Part shown: piece after piece, positions 6,968 through 15,166 of the stretch
Layout of the letters: each line of letters begins with the position of its first letter
How positions within the stretch are numbered: position 1 is the stretch's first letter
Assembly: GCA_049514955.1 (NCBI GenBank)
Contig: JBEKUO010000012.1
Coordinates: 1 to 29,409 of the forward strand
Length of the DNA: 29,409 bases
Direction: 5' to 3'
Source: Bog-159 sp049514955
GTDB lineage: Bacteria; Acidobacteriota; Terriglobia; Bryobacterales; Bryobacteraceae
Notes under the pieces: model-generated
Database searches by the model: none
Told to the model about the DNA's origin: nothing
What the model saw: only the letters and a program-made list of their open reading frames with translations
Program-made: the position numbers and the translations under genes

Positions 6968-8638
6968 TTAGCGACTGGGTTCGGTAACAGGGAGCACGCG
7001 ATCGGCGGCCACATCCCGCAGCACCTGCCGGATACCGCTCGGCCAGACGATCTCGATTTCTTTCGCCGTGCGGGATGACCCGAGTCCGAAGTGCACGCGC
7101 GGGTCGCTCGACGAGGCATAGCCCGTGCTGGTGGTCGCGTGGTTATACTGCACCGAACCATCGGCCGCCGTCACCCGGATCTTTGCGCCGATCCCCATAC
7201 GGTTGCTCTTCGTGCCCGCCAGCTTCAGGAGGAGCCAATGGTTTCCCCCCGGCGAGGTGTTGTGAAAGATCTTCGCGTTCCCGTTCAGAACCGAAACGAC
7301 CAGGTCCATGCGGCCATCGTTGTCCAAATCGCCAAAGGCGGCCCCGCGGTTTGCGGCTGGAAGCTGAAACGCCGCGCCCGCGGTGGCACTGACGTTTTCG
7401 AACTTTCCATTGCCGAGATTGCGGAAGATGGCGTTGGGCTCCTCATACTGGCGCGGAGAGAACAGCGCCACGTTGTCGATGACGTTCGAACGCGCCACGA
7501 ACAAGTCTTTCCATCCGTCATTGTCGAGATCGACGATGGCATTGGACCATCCCGACATCGCCGCCGTGGTCATCCCCAGCCCAGCCATCGAAGTATCCTC
7601 CTCGAACTGTCCGTGGCCGAGGTTCCGGTAGAGGGGGAAGGTCTGCTTTTCCATCGCCGTGATCCAGATGTCCGGCAGCCCGCGGTTGAACAGGTCGCGG
7701 AAATCCACGCCCATGCCGGAGATGGCATTGCCGCCTTCCGTCATCGCGACGCCAGCTTCGTCGGCCACCTCTTCGAAGCGCTTGCCGCGGAGGTTGTGAA
7801 ATAGCTGGTTGGGCGCGTCGTCGTTGGCGACCATGATATCGACGTAGCCATCCCCGTCGTAATCCGCGATACTCACTCCCATCCCGCGGCCCAGGTGGGC
7901 GGCAATTCCAGTTTCGGCGGAGACATCGGTAAACGTGCCGTCTCCATTATTGCGGTAAAGCGTATTGGGAAGCGGCTTGAATAAGCGCGGATTGCAGGAG
8001 ACGCGGTTTCCGTTGATTTCGCAAGGAGGCTCGGTGTTCGGATCCCACTGGCAGTAATTCACCACAAACAGGTCGAGCAAGCCATCGTTGTTGTAATCCA
8101 CCCAGGCCGCGCCGGTGGACCACATCTTCTTGTTGTCGAACATGCCCCCGGCCACTCCCGCCTTGGCTGTAACATCCGTGAACGTGCCGTTGCCGTTATT
8201 GTGAAAGAGTTGATTCCCGTTGACATTCGTGACGAACAAATCCGGCCATCCGTCGTTGTCATAGTCGCCGACTGCCACTCCCATCCCATAACCGGCTCCT
8301 CGCACGCCGGCCTTTTCGGTCACATCGGTAAACGTCAGATCGTGATTGTTGTGGAACAGCCGATTCCAATATTGAGGGCCGGTCTTCTCCAGCGAAGGCA
8401 TGGCCGCGCCATTTACAAAGTAAAGATCCGGATACCCGTCGCCGTCGTAGTCGAATATCGCGACGCCGGCGACCATCGGCTCAGGCTGGTGCTTCTGAGG
8501 GGTCGAAGAGTTATTCGTTATGAAATGGACTCCCGCCCGCCCGGCAATCTCCTCGAATGTAATGGGCGCGGTAAGCGGCGCCGCGGCGAGCAGAAAAATC
8601 GGGGCGCACAGCGGCAAACCTGAGACGAACCTGCGCAT
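6968..8638 (-). CDS. CRTAC1-family protein: FG-GAP/VCBS repeats plus ASPIC/UnbV domain
   Basis: Exported beta-propeller-like protein of about 556 residues. After a signal peptide (MRRFVSGLPLCAPIFLLAAA) come about seven FG-GAP/VCBS repeats with calcium-binding loops: FDYDGDGYPDLYFVNG, GDYDNDGWPDLFVTN, VDYNNDGLLDLFVVN, ADYDGDGYVDIMVAN, a divergent FRDLFNRGLPDIWI unit, VDLDNDGWKDLFVA and GDLDNDGRMDLVV. The C-terminus (NHWLLLKLAGTKSNRMGIGA to VHFGLG and EIEIVWPSG) is the ASPIC/UnbV domain. Family members are secreted, bind calcium and are of unclear function. The ATG at 8638 is chosen because it lies 10 bases after the stop of the upstream VWFA gene; a TTG at 8671 would overlap that gene. The two form an operon. 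Confidence 0.9.
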   Translation of the reverse strand: MRRFVSGLPLCAPIFLLAAAPLTAPITFEEIAGRAGVHFITNNSSTPQKHQPEPMVAGVAIFDYDGDGYPDLYFVNGAAMPSLEKTGPQYWNRLFHNNHDLTFTDVTEKAGVRGAGYGMGVAVGDYDNDGWPDLFVTNVNGNQLFHNNGNGTFTDVTAKAGVAGGMFDNKKMWSTGAAWVDYNNDGLLDLFVVNYCQWDPNTEPPCEINGNRVSCNPRLFKPLPNTLYRNNGDGTFTDVSAETGIAAHLGRGMGVSIADYDGDGYVDIMVANDDAPNQLFHNLRGKRFEEVADEAGVAMTEGGNAISGMGVDFRDLFNRGLPDIWITAMEKQTFPLYRNLGHGQFEEDTSMAGLGMTTAAMSGWSNAIVDLDNDGWKDLFVARSNVIDNVALFSPRQYEEPNAIFRNLGNGKFENVSATAGAAFQLPAANRGAAFGDLDNDGRMDLVVSVLNGNAKIFHNTSPGGNHWLLLKLAGTKSNRMGIGAKIRVTAADGSVQYNHATTSTGYASSSDPRVHFGLGSSRTAKEIEIVWPSGIRQVLRDVAADRVLPVTEPSR

Positions 8639-8648
8639 CGCCAACAGC

Positions 8649-10694
8649 TCACTCGACGACCTGGAATTCAATCCACGAACTGGCGTTGCGCGGAGCCTTG
8701 CCGCTGCGGTCCGTCGCCATAGCCTGCAGATAGTATTGGCCCACGGGCAGAGACCCGCTTAGACGCAACTCCCCGCGCACCGCGCGCCCGTCTTCGCCAC
8801 GCACGGGGGCGACTGCCACCGGATTGTCCAGGATCGGGGTGCGATCGCGATAGAGCTGAACCTGCGCATCGAATTTGCCCTGTGGCGCGCTGCCGCCTTT
8901 ATCTGTTTCGATATGAAATGCGAACGCTAGCCGGCTCCCGGCGCGAAACTCCCGCAGAGCGGAAGACACATCGTTGAAGCGGGCCTCGCCCGGAGCCGAA
9001 ACGTCGTCGATCAGTGGCGTCGTCAGGGCGATGTGCTGCTTCTTCAGATCCGGAATAGCGATGTATTGTCCGGCGGATCCCGTGGCGCGCGACGTGCTGT
9101 CCAAAACGCACGCGCGGATCTGGTACGGTCCGGCCTGTTTCACCGGAACATCCAAAGTAAACAGCAGCCCGTCCCTCTGCAGTTGCTTTAGCTTGTCGTC
9201 ATTCGCATCGATGGCAATATGGCGGCTGATGCCAGCCGGCCCATCGGCGCCATAACCGGAAGCCATGATGACGATATCGAGCGCGGCGTAGTGGCTGCCA
9301 AACAGATCCGTGCGGAAGGTAATGTCGCGTGGATCGATATACAACAGGTTATGCACCACGGTCTGTCCCTTGCCCGTACGCCGGTACAGAGCCGTCATGC
9401 GTACGTGCAGGTCCGACTTATTGAAGAGCGATTGCACGGCTGCCATCATCTGCGCCTGGCGCGTGTCATACTTGGGGCGCGCCGCTTCGTCGGTCTCACC
9501 GAAGAATCCGGAACGGGAGTGCGCGTGCAGCCCAGGGGCGTTCACTTTCACCTTGATCGAATGATAATCGGCCTTGGACGCCGGATTCCCCGTGCTGATG
9601 TTGTCCGGCGCTTTGAATCCGATCAGATAATATCCCTTCTGTTCCTCCTCGATGCGTTGGACTGCATCGCTCAAACCGTTGCTGTTGACGGTGGCGAAGC
9701 CCCCCGTGTCTTCGGCAAGCTGCACGAGTCCCGCCTGGGATAGCCAGAGGCCGCCGATTTTTTCCGGCCCCCTATAGACGAGTCCGCGCGCATCCACGGT
9801 GTAGACGACGGCGCCCGAGCGGTTGGCTTTGTCGATCAGCCGCCGGAACCTGACCATCAATTCGTCGCGCCGCGCGGCCTCCAGGTCCTCGCCCGGAACG
9901 GCGATCCCCGGCAGGTAGATACCATCCGAGAACAAGACCACCGCCTTGCGTCCCCCCACCGGCCGCAGCTCGTCCATAAGCTGGCCTAACGTATCCAGCG
10001 CGCCGATGGTGGCGTTCACCTTGACGTAGGCTGTGTCGTTGGCTACCTCCGTGCGCCGTTCCTGCTGCATTGCTGGAGCGCCGCTTCGAGGTGTGCCATT
10101 CGGCCGGTTGGGCGGAAGCGGCTCGAACGGATCGACCAGCCCCAGTCCCCGCGGATTCCAGCGCAGGTTTTCAACGGCAGCCGCAAGCACGCGCTTATCC
10201 GAAGTGAATTGCTGGAAGACGCTGTTGTTGCGCCCGGTCTCCCACAGGGCAACCAGATCGCCGGGCTGCATCTGCTCGTCGATGAACTTCGTTAGGGTCT
10301 GGCGCACCGAGTACATACTCTCGAAAGAGAGGCTCAGATCGTCCACCACCAGCACCATGCTGCGGCGGACATCCGCGGGTTTGATCACGTCCGCGGGATT
10401 CGCGGACGGAAGCGGCTGGTGCAACGCCTCCGCCGACAGGCTCGGCTTGTTCACGTCCGGCGAGTCCAGGTGAATGTAGGAGAAGTGCGTAACCCTCTGC
10501 GCCTTGCCGTCTACCAGGACCTGAAAATCCTCCGGCGTCAAATTGGTCACCTGACGTCCCTTCGAATCGGTCGCCACCGAGTCGATCTGGATCAGCGTGG
10601 TGCCCACGCTGAATACGGTGGCGGGCGGAGGGCTGGGCTCCTGTGCCTGGAGCACACACAGCCAAAGCATGGGCAATACCATCGCGCGAAGCAT
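8649..10694 (-). CDS. VWFA-related secreted protein (TIGR03436 type)
   Basis: Large exported protein of the acidobacterial VWFA-related family. It opens with a signal peptide (MLRAMVLPMLWLCVLQAQ), then the family's characteristic N-terminal block (VATDSKGRQVTNLTPEDFQV to VDGKAQRVTHFSY). The VWA-like domain covers roughly residues 110-340: SMVLVVDDLSLSFESMYSVR, GGRKAVVLFSDGIYLPG and GAVVYTVDARGLVY. The usual DxSxS metal site is only partly preserved (DDLSLS). The last 270 residues are a beta-rich region common in the family. Start uncertain: a GTG at 10754 would add 20 basic residues. First gene of an operon with the CRTAC1 gene (10-base gap), divergent from another VWFA gene at 11024. Role unknown; likely adhesion or protein binding outside the cytoplasm. 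Confidence 0.88.
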   Translation of the reverse strand: MLRAMVLPMLWLCVLQAQEPSPPPATVFSVGTTLIQIDSVATDSKGRQVTNLTPEDFQVLVDGKAQRVTHFSYIHLDSPDVNKPSLSAEALHQPLPSANPADVIKPADVRRSMVLVVDDLSLSFESMYSVRQTLTKFIDEQMQPGDLVALWETGRNNSVFQQFTSDKRVLAAAVENLRWNPRGLGLVDPFEPLPPNRPNGTPRSGAPAMQQERRTEVANDTAYVKVNATIGALDTLGQLMDELRPVGGRKAVVLFSDGIYLPGIAVPGEDLEAARRDELMVRFRRLIDKANRSGAVVYTVDARGLVYRGPEKIGGLWLSQAGLVQLAEDTGGFATVNSNGLSDAVQRIEEEQKGYYLIGFKAPDNISTGNPASKADYHSIKVKVNAPGLHAHSRSGFFGETDEAARPKYDTRQAQMMAAVQSLFNKSDLHVRMTALYRRTGKGQTVVHNLLYIDPRDITFRTDLFGSHYAALDIVIMASGYGADGPAGISRHIAIDANDDKLKQLQRDGLLFTLDVPVKQAGPYQIRACVLDSTSRATGSAGQYIAIPDLKKQHIALTTPLIDDVSAPGEARFNDVSSALREFRAGSRLAFAFHIETDKGGSAPQGKFDAQVQLYRDRTPILDNPVAVAPVRGEDGRAVRGELRLSGSLPVGQYYLQAMATDRSGKAPRNASSWIEFQVVE

Positions 10695-10821
10695 AATCCT
10701 GGTGAAGCTGGCTGGTCTATTCAACCGGCGGAATGCGACAAGCACACCCCTCACCCTATCAGATGCGGACTCGCCGTGCTAGTCGTGGCGCACGCTTCAG
10801 CGAGGGGTGCCCGCTGGGCCG

Positions 10822-10839
10822 GGCGAACTTCAGTTCGCC
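10822..10839. repeat. Near-perfect palindrome in the divergent VWFA promoter region
   Basis: GGCGAACT (10822-10829) and AGTTCGCC (10832-10839) form an 8-bp hairpin with a 2-base loop. Just upstream, GCCCG...CGGGC also pairs. It lies in the roughly 330-base region between two divergent VWFA genes, which otherwise holds no gene. It resembles the short extragenic palindromes I associate with acidobacterial genomes; an operator is the alternative. Confidence 0.45.
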
Positions 10840-11023
10840 GTATAGGCGCAATCGGACGAACCCGGCAAACCGGCGCCTCGAAGCCTCACCGCCCGCCTGG
10901 TGACGCCGCGCAATTTCCGTCCATCAGGTGCGCTAGACTGTTATTTCTTCCGACTGTGATCGTGTCACCGTACCTGAATCGGTCGGGTCTCGCCCTCGAG
11001 ATTCGGGTCTGGGGAAGGGATCT

Positions 11024-12484
11024 ATGGCGATAGCCGAAAAGACGATTTGCAGCTTCGCGATGGCCGCATCCCTGCTGCTCGCGCAAGCCCCGGCGCCCAG
11101 CGCCGGAAATTCAACAGAGGCCGCGCCGGCCGCCTTGGTCGGCCTCGAAGTGGTGGCGGTCGACAGCAGCGGCCAGCCGGTCACGGATTTGACCGCAGAC
11201 GACTTAAAAGTGACCGATCAAGGCAAGCCCGAGGCGATCGTCTGCTTCCGCCGGAACCAGGCGGAAGTGGCATCCCTCAAGCCCGGCGAGTACTCCAATC
11301 GCAGCGCCGCCCCGCACCACTCCGCGGTGGTCCTTTTCGATCTGCTGAACGAAAGCAAGACCGATGTGCTGGACGTCTGGCACGGTCTGGACCGCCTCCT
11401 GCCGCAGATCGAGTCGGGTGACTCGCTCTACTTCTATATCCTGACCATGGAAGGCACTCTGAATGCGATTCACGCCATCGGCACTTCCGCCGACGACCAC
11501 ACTTGGAACCAGCAGGTCGCCAAAGTGCTCGACAAGACGATGAAGGGCGCCGTGCATGCCCGCCCGTTGGGAATGAACGACGAAGAGTGCGCCAAGAAGA
11601 CTTACGTCGCCCTCGAGACCCTGGGAAACCAACTGGCTGCGTTTCCCGGCGGAAGGGACATTATTTGGATTACCAACGGAATCCCCAATGTGTGGAATCC
11701 CAAGACCCCGTGCAATGGCGATTGGGTGGATTGCGCGCTGTACGTGCCGCATTTGGCAGTCACCCTCGACCGGGACAATGCCGCTGTCAACCCGCTCTCC
11801 TACACCAGTAATCCCGATCCGGGCGTCGCCCGCGACATCGAGTTTATGGCGAGCCTCACGGGTGGAAAGGCGTATTTTCAGAAAGACCTCCCAGTGGTCT
11901 TAAAGCAGGTGGCGCAAGATGCGGCCACCAGTTATTCGATTGCCTATGAGCCATCGCCGGACAACTGGGATAACAAGTTTCACAAGGTCCGGGTAACCTG
12001 CGAGCGAAAGGGCGTGAAGCTCCAAGCCAAGCAGCGCTACTACGCCTACCTGGATAACCGGCCGGCGGCAACCAAGCAGCAGACCGCCGTCGGCGCCGCT
12101 TATCACAGTCCTTTCGACGCAGCCGAAGTCGGGCTGCGCGCGACAGTCACTCCCTCGGCCGGGATTCCGAAATCGTTGCATCTCGAGATCCGTATCAACC
12201 CGGCGGACCTGTTGCTCCGCGAGCAACTCGGCCACTTCGCCGATACGTTGACTTTCGTCTCCGCCGACTTGGGCGCCACGGGACCCATCGGCGATCCTAC
12301 TGTCTCGAGTTTCAACCTCGATTTGACCCGCGAGCAACGGGATGGAGTGATGAAAGAGGGCATCCCCATTGCTATCGATCACCCCATCAACGATTCGATC
12401 CAGAAAGTCCGGCTCATTGTTCTGGATCTGGCCTCAAACGCGGTTGGCTCGCTGACCTTCCCGGCCGGCACGGCCAGAAAATGA
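11024..12484 (+). CDS. VWFA-related secreted protein (TIGR03436 type), shorter paralogue
   Basis: 486 residues with signal peptide MAIAEKTICSFAMAASLLLA followed by the family hallmark (LEVVAVDSSGQPVTDLTADD, LKVTDQGKPEAIVCF). The VWA-like core runs from about residue 100 (SAVVLFDLLNESK) to about 310 (RDIEFMASLTGGKAYFQKDL, SYSIAYEPSPDNWDNKFHKV); the first metal-site aspartate is present but the DxSxS pattern is not. It has C-terminal beta-rich repeats like its neighbour. GGAAGGG lies just before the ATG. It is divergent from the VWFA-CRTAC1 operon, suggesting ancient duplication within the locus. An inverted repeat at 12532-12572 follows, separating it from the convergent GH31 gene. Localisation extracytoplasmic; binding partner unknown. 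Confidence 0.88.
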   Translation: MAIAEKTICSFAMAASLLLAQAPAPSAGNSTEAAPAALVGLEVVAVDSSGQPVTDLTADDLKVTDQGKPEAIVCFRRNQAEVASLKPGEYSNRSAAPHHSAVVLFDLLNESKTDVLDVWHGLDRLLPQIESGDSLYFYILTMEGTLNAIHAIGTSADDHTWNQQVAKVLDKTMKGAVHARPLGMNDEECAKKTYVALETLGNQLAAFPGGRDIIWITNGIPNVWNPKTPCNGDWVDCALYVPHLAVTLDRDNAAVNPLSYTSNPDPGVARDIEFMASLTGGKAYFQKDLPVVLKQVAQDAATSYSIAYEPSPDNWDNKFHKVRVTCERKGVKLQAKQRYYAYLDNRPAATKQQTAVGAAYHSPFDAAEVGLRATVTPSAGIPKSLHLEIRINPADLLLREQLGHFADTLTFVSADLGATGPIGDPTVSSFNLDLTREQRDGVMKEGIPIAIDHPINDSIQKVRLIVLDLASNAVGSLTFPAGTARK

Positions 12485-12531
12485 CTGTCGCTGAAAACCA
12501 TCGACCCGTTGGAAGACCGCTTGCTGACGCG

Positions 12532-12572
12532 CGCGGCTCCGATCAGAGCCACGGCCCCGGATCGGAGCCGCG
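12532..12572. terminator. 13-bp inverted repeat between convergent VWFA and GH31 genes
   Basis: CGCGGCTCCGATC (12532-12544) and GATCGGAGCCGCG (12560-12572) pair perfectly around a 15-base loop; a nested stem GGCTC/GAGCC competes. No strong T tract follows. The text just after it (GCGACCGTAAGGGAGCGGCC) recalls a short intergenic repeat I associate with Solibacter-like genomes, so this may be a mobile or repetitive hairpin doubling as a two-way terminator. The gap 12485-12679 holds no gene. Confidence 0.5.
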
Positions 12573-12679
12573 ACCGTAAGGGAGCGGCCTTCCAGGGATA
12601 CGAGATCACGTCCCGCGCACTCTCACTGGCGAGTGATCGCTTGACTGGCGAAGAGCGGCTCCGCTTCCGCGCCGTGCCG

Positions 12680-15040
12680 CTAGCGCCCAATAACCTCCAC
12701 GATATCCGTGTCAGACCCGGTCCACGCCGCTACACCATCGTGACTGAGCCGGTGCGCGGCATCATCCCAGTGAAGACGAGTGATACTCGCGTCCCCCTTC
12801 TCGTATGCGTAGGTTTTGCCATCGTCGTTGTAGAGGGTGAAACTGCCGTCAGCGCCCGCATAGACGCGTACCCGTGCGATCTTCTGCGTATCGTTGGTGC
12901 TGCTGACCGGTGCGCCCAGCGGCACGATGGAACCGGCGCGCACAAACAGCGGCAAAGTATCGATCGGCGCATCCACCTCGATTGTCTGCCCCCCGCGCAA
13001 CCGCTCCTTCGTCCAGTAGTTGTACCAGTCCGTACCCGCCGGCAGATACACCGTCCGGCTCGTGGCGCCTTGCTCCGTCACCGGAGCCACCAGGAACGCC
13101 GGACCGAACATATACTCATCGCGAAGATCGGCCACGCGCGGATCTTCCGGAAAATCCATGAACAGCGCGCGCATGTAAGGCGCGCCGGATTCATGCGTCC
13201 GATATCCAAGCGAGTAAATATACGGCATGAGCTGGTAGCGCAGCTTCAGATACTTCTCCAGAATCGGCTCAGCCGCCTTACCGTAGGACCACACTTCGTT
13301 GTACTCACGGCTGCCGTGTGTGCGGAAGACCGGCAGAAACGCGGCGTACTCGAACCAGCGCGTGTATAACTCCGGGTAGTCGTCATATCCGCCCACGTTG
13401 TCGCGCGCGTCGCTGGGGTCGAGCAGCGGAGCATGCGCAGGATGATGCTCGCCGGGCAGATATTGCCAGCCGCCAATGTCGTTGGTCCAGTAAGCGAAAC
13501 CCGATGCGGCGAAGTCCAGCCCTGTAGGAATCTGGCGTTTCAACGTGTCCCAAGTCGGATAGATGTCCGACGACCAGAACATGGTTCCGTTGCGTTGCGC
13601 GCCCAGGTAAGCGTCCCGCGAGAGAATCAGCGCGCGATGCCCGATATCGCGCCGGAAACCGTCATAAATAGCCGCCGTGTGAAACAGAGGGTACACGTTG
13701 AAGTATTGCGTGCCGGGCCCGATGTGGAAGTAGCTACCATTCGGCGGCAAGTCGGGCTCGGTCTCATCGGTCCACAAGGCGTCGAAGCCTTTGCTCAACA
13801 GGTTGTCCCGGATGGTTTCCCAATACCAGCGCGCCGCTTCCGGGTTCGTCGTGTCGATGTCGGATCCGGCCCGGTCGTACGGCAGGCCGTTGGTGGGCGT
13901 ACCGTCCGCCAGTCGCTCGAACCAGCCGTTCTTCAGCAGCAAATCGTAATAGCGGGATTCCGGCCGAAACCGCGGCCACACGCTGATCATGGTCTGAAAC
14001 CCCATGTCATGAAGCTGCCGGTTCATGGCCGCCGGATCGGGCCATTTCTCCGGGTCCATGTCGATCTGGCCCATCTTGGTCCAGTAGAACCAGTCGACCA
14101 CCATGACGTCCGCCGGCAGATGCCGTTCGCGGTAGCCCTTGGCGGCCGCCAGTACTTCCTGCTGCGAACTGTATCGCTGCTTGCATTGGATGTAGCCGTA
14201 GGCCGCTTTCGGCAGCATTGGGGTGGCGCCGGTGAGCAGCCGATATCCGGCGTAGATTTCGTCCGTGGTGCGGCCCGCGACGACGAAGAAGGACACGCGG
14301 TCGCCCACTTCCGAAGTCCACTTGGTCTCCTCGTTGAATCCCGGCTCGATCGTGGTCTTAGAAGGGTTGTCCCAAATCAGGCCGTATCCGCGGTTAGTGA
14401 CTACGAACGGCACGCAGACGCTGGCGCCGCCAGGAGCCGTGTAGTTATGCTGGCAGTCGACCGTGTGGCCGCGATGATCGAGAAAACCCTCCTGGTTCTG
14501 ACCCAGGCCGTAGTAATGCTCGTCCGGCGGCGAGACGAAACTCGCCCCAACCTGGTAGAACGGCTGGTCGGATGCGCGCCTATCGTGCAGCGCGCCGGCG
14601 TTGCCGTCCTTGTAATTGGGGACCGACATCGACCAGCCCTTCATATCGACCAAGGTCCTGCCGTCCGGCGTGGCCACAGTGATGTGCGCCCCGGGCGTCG
14701 AACCACTGAAGAACTTGCCAATGTCTACTTGCGTCGCCAGGGCTTTTCCCGGATGCCCGGCCTCCAGCGCTACGACCAGGCGGGCGGATCTGTAAACGTC
14801 GCCCTGGTGGGACCAGCCCTGAGAGGATGGATTCGCCACGAATCCATAGCCCGGTGCGGCGGTGGCGTGGTCCTTGAGCAGGCTGAGCGTTACGCGGATG
14901 ATGTTGGGCGCATAAGGTTCGAAAACGATGGTGCTGCCGCCGCGTTCGAGTACCAGGGGCTGTGACTGCGCGCGTGCGGATACGGCTGGCAGCGCGATGA
15001 GCATCGCCGCCGCCAGATAGAAGTTGGCAATCCTGTGCAT
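12680..15040 (-). CDS. GH31 family glycosidase, probably alpha-xylosidase-like (786 aa)
   Basis: Exported alpha-glycosidase. Signal peptide MHRIANFYLAAAMLIALP then AVSARAQ; N-terminal beta-sandwich (FEPYAPNIIRVTLSLL); (beta/alpha)8 barrel with the nucleophile D425 in ALWTDETEPD and the likely acid/base D492 in FWSSDIYPTWD; C-terminal beta domains (FGPAFLVAPVTEQG, TLPLFVRAGSIVPLG). The 67-residue spacing of the catalytic pair and the TEPD sequence fit GH31, with resemblance to alpha-xylosidases that trim xyloglucan; alpha-glucosidase is the alternative. The start at 15040 is the first that leaves a clean signal peptide, although its ribosome site is poor. A frame extension to 15499 reads antisense through GH16 and is rejected. 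Divergent from a GH16 gene with 126 bases between. Confidence 0.92.
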   Translation of the reverse strand: MHRIANFYLAAAMLIALPAVSARAQSQPLVLERGGSTIVFEPYAPNIIRVTLSLLKDHATAAPGYGFVANPSSQGWSHQGDVYRSARLVVALEAGHPGKALATQVDIGKFFSGSTPGAHITVATPDGRTLVDMKGWSMSVPNYKDGNAGALHDRRASDQPFYQVGASFVSPPDEHYYGLGQNQEGFLDHRGHTVDCQHNYTAPGGASVCVPFVVTNRGYGLIWDNPSKTTIEPGFNEETKWTSEVGDRVSFFVVAGRTTDEIYAGYRLLTGATPMLPKAAYGYIQCKQRYSSQQEVLAAAKGYRERHLPADVMVVDWFYWTKMGQIDMDPEKWPDPAAMNRQLHDMGFQTMISVWPRFRPESRYYDLLLKNGWFERLADGTPTNGLPYDRAGSDIDTTNPEAARWYWETIRDNLLSKGFDALWTDETEPDLPPNGSYFHIGPGTQYFNVYPLFHTAAIYDGFRRDIGHRALILSRDAYLGAQRNGTMFWSSDIYPTWDTLKRQIPTGLDFAASGFAYWTNDIGGWQYLPGEHHPAHAPLLDPSDARDNVGGYDDYPELYTRWFEYAAFLPVFRTHGSREYNEVWSYGKAAEPILEKYLKLRYQLMPYIYSLGYRTHESGAPYMRALFMDFPEDPRVADLRDEYMFGPAFLVAPVTEQGATSRTVYLPAGTDWYNYWTKERLRGGQTIEVDAPIDTLPLFVRAGSIVPLGAPVSSTNDTQKIARVRVYAGADGSFTLYNDDGKTYAYEKGDASITRLHWDDAAHRLSHDGVAAWTGSDTDIVEVIGR

Positions 15041-15166
15041 GGGGATTCGACTCGTTTTATAGTACGACGTTCGCGCGAACGTCTCCACAACTCGTCCGCC
15101 AACCGGATGTCGTTTATCTCGTAAAAAATCCTCATAGAGAGTTCCGGAGCAAGAGATAATATACGT

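Noticed and set aside
13433..14965. A long (510-codon) plus-strand open frame inside the GH31 gene
   Set aside because: It lies entirely antisense to a gene with intact catalytic motifs, is Arg/Val-rich as expected of a GC-rich shadow frame, and has no ribosome site or signal peptide.
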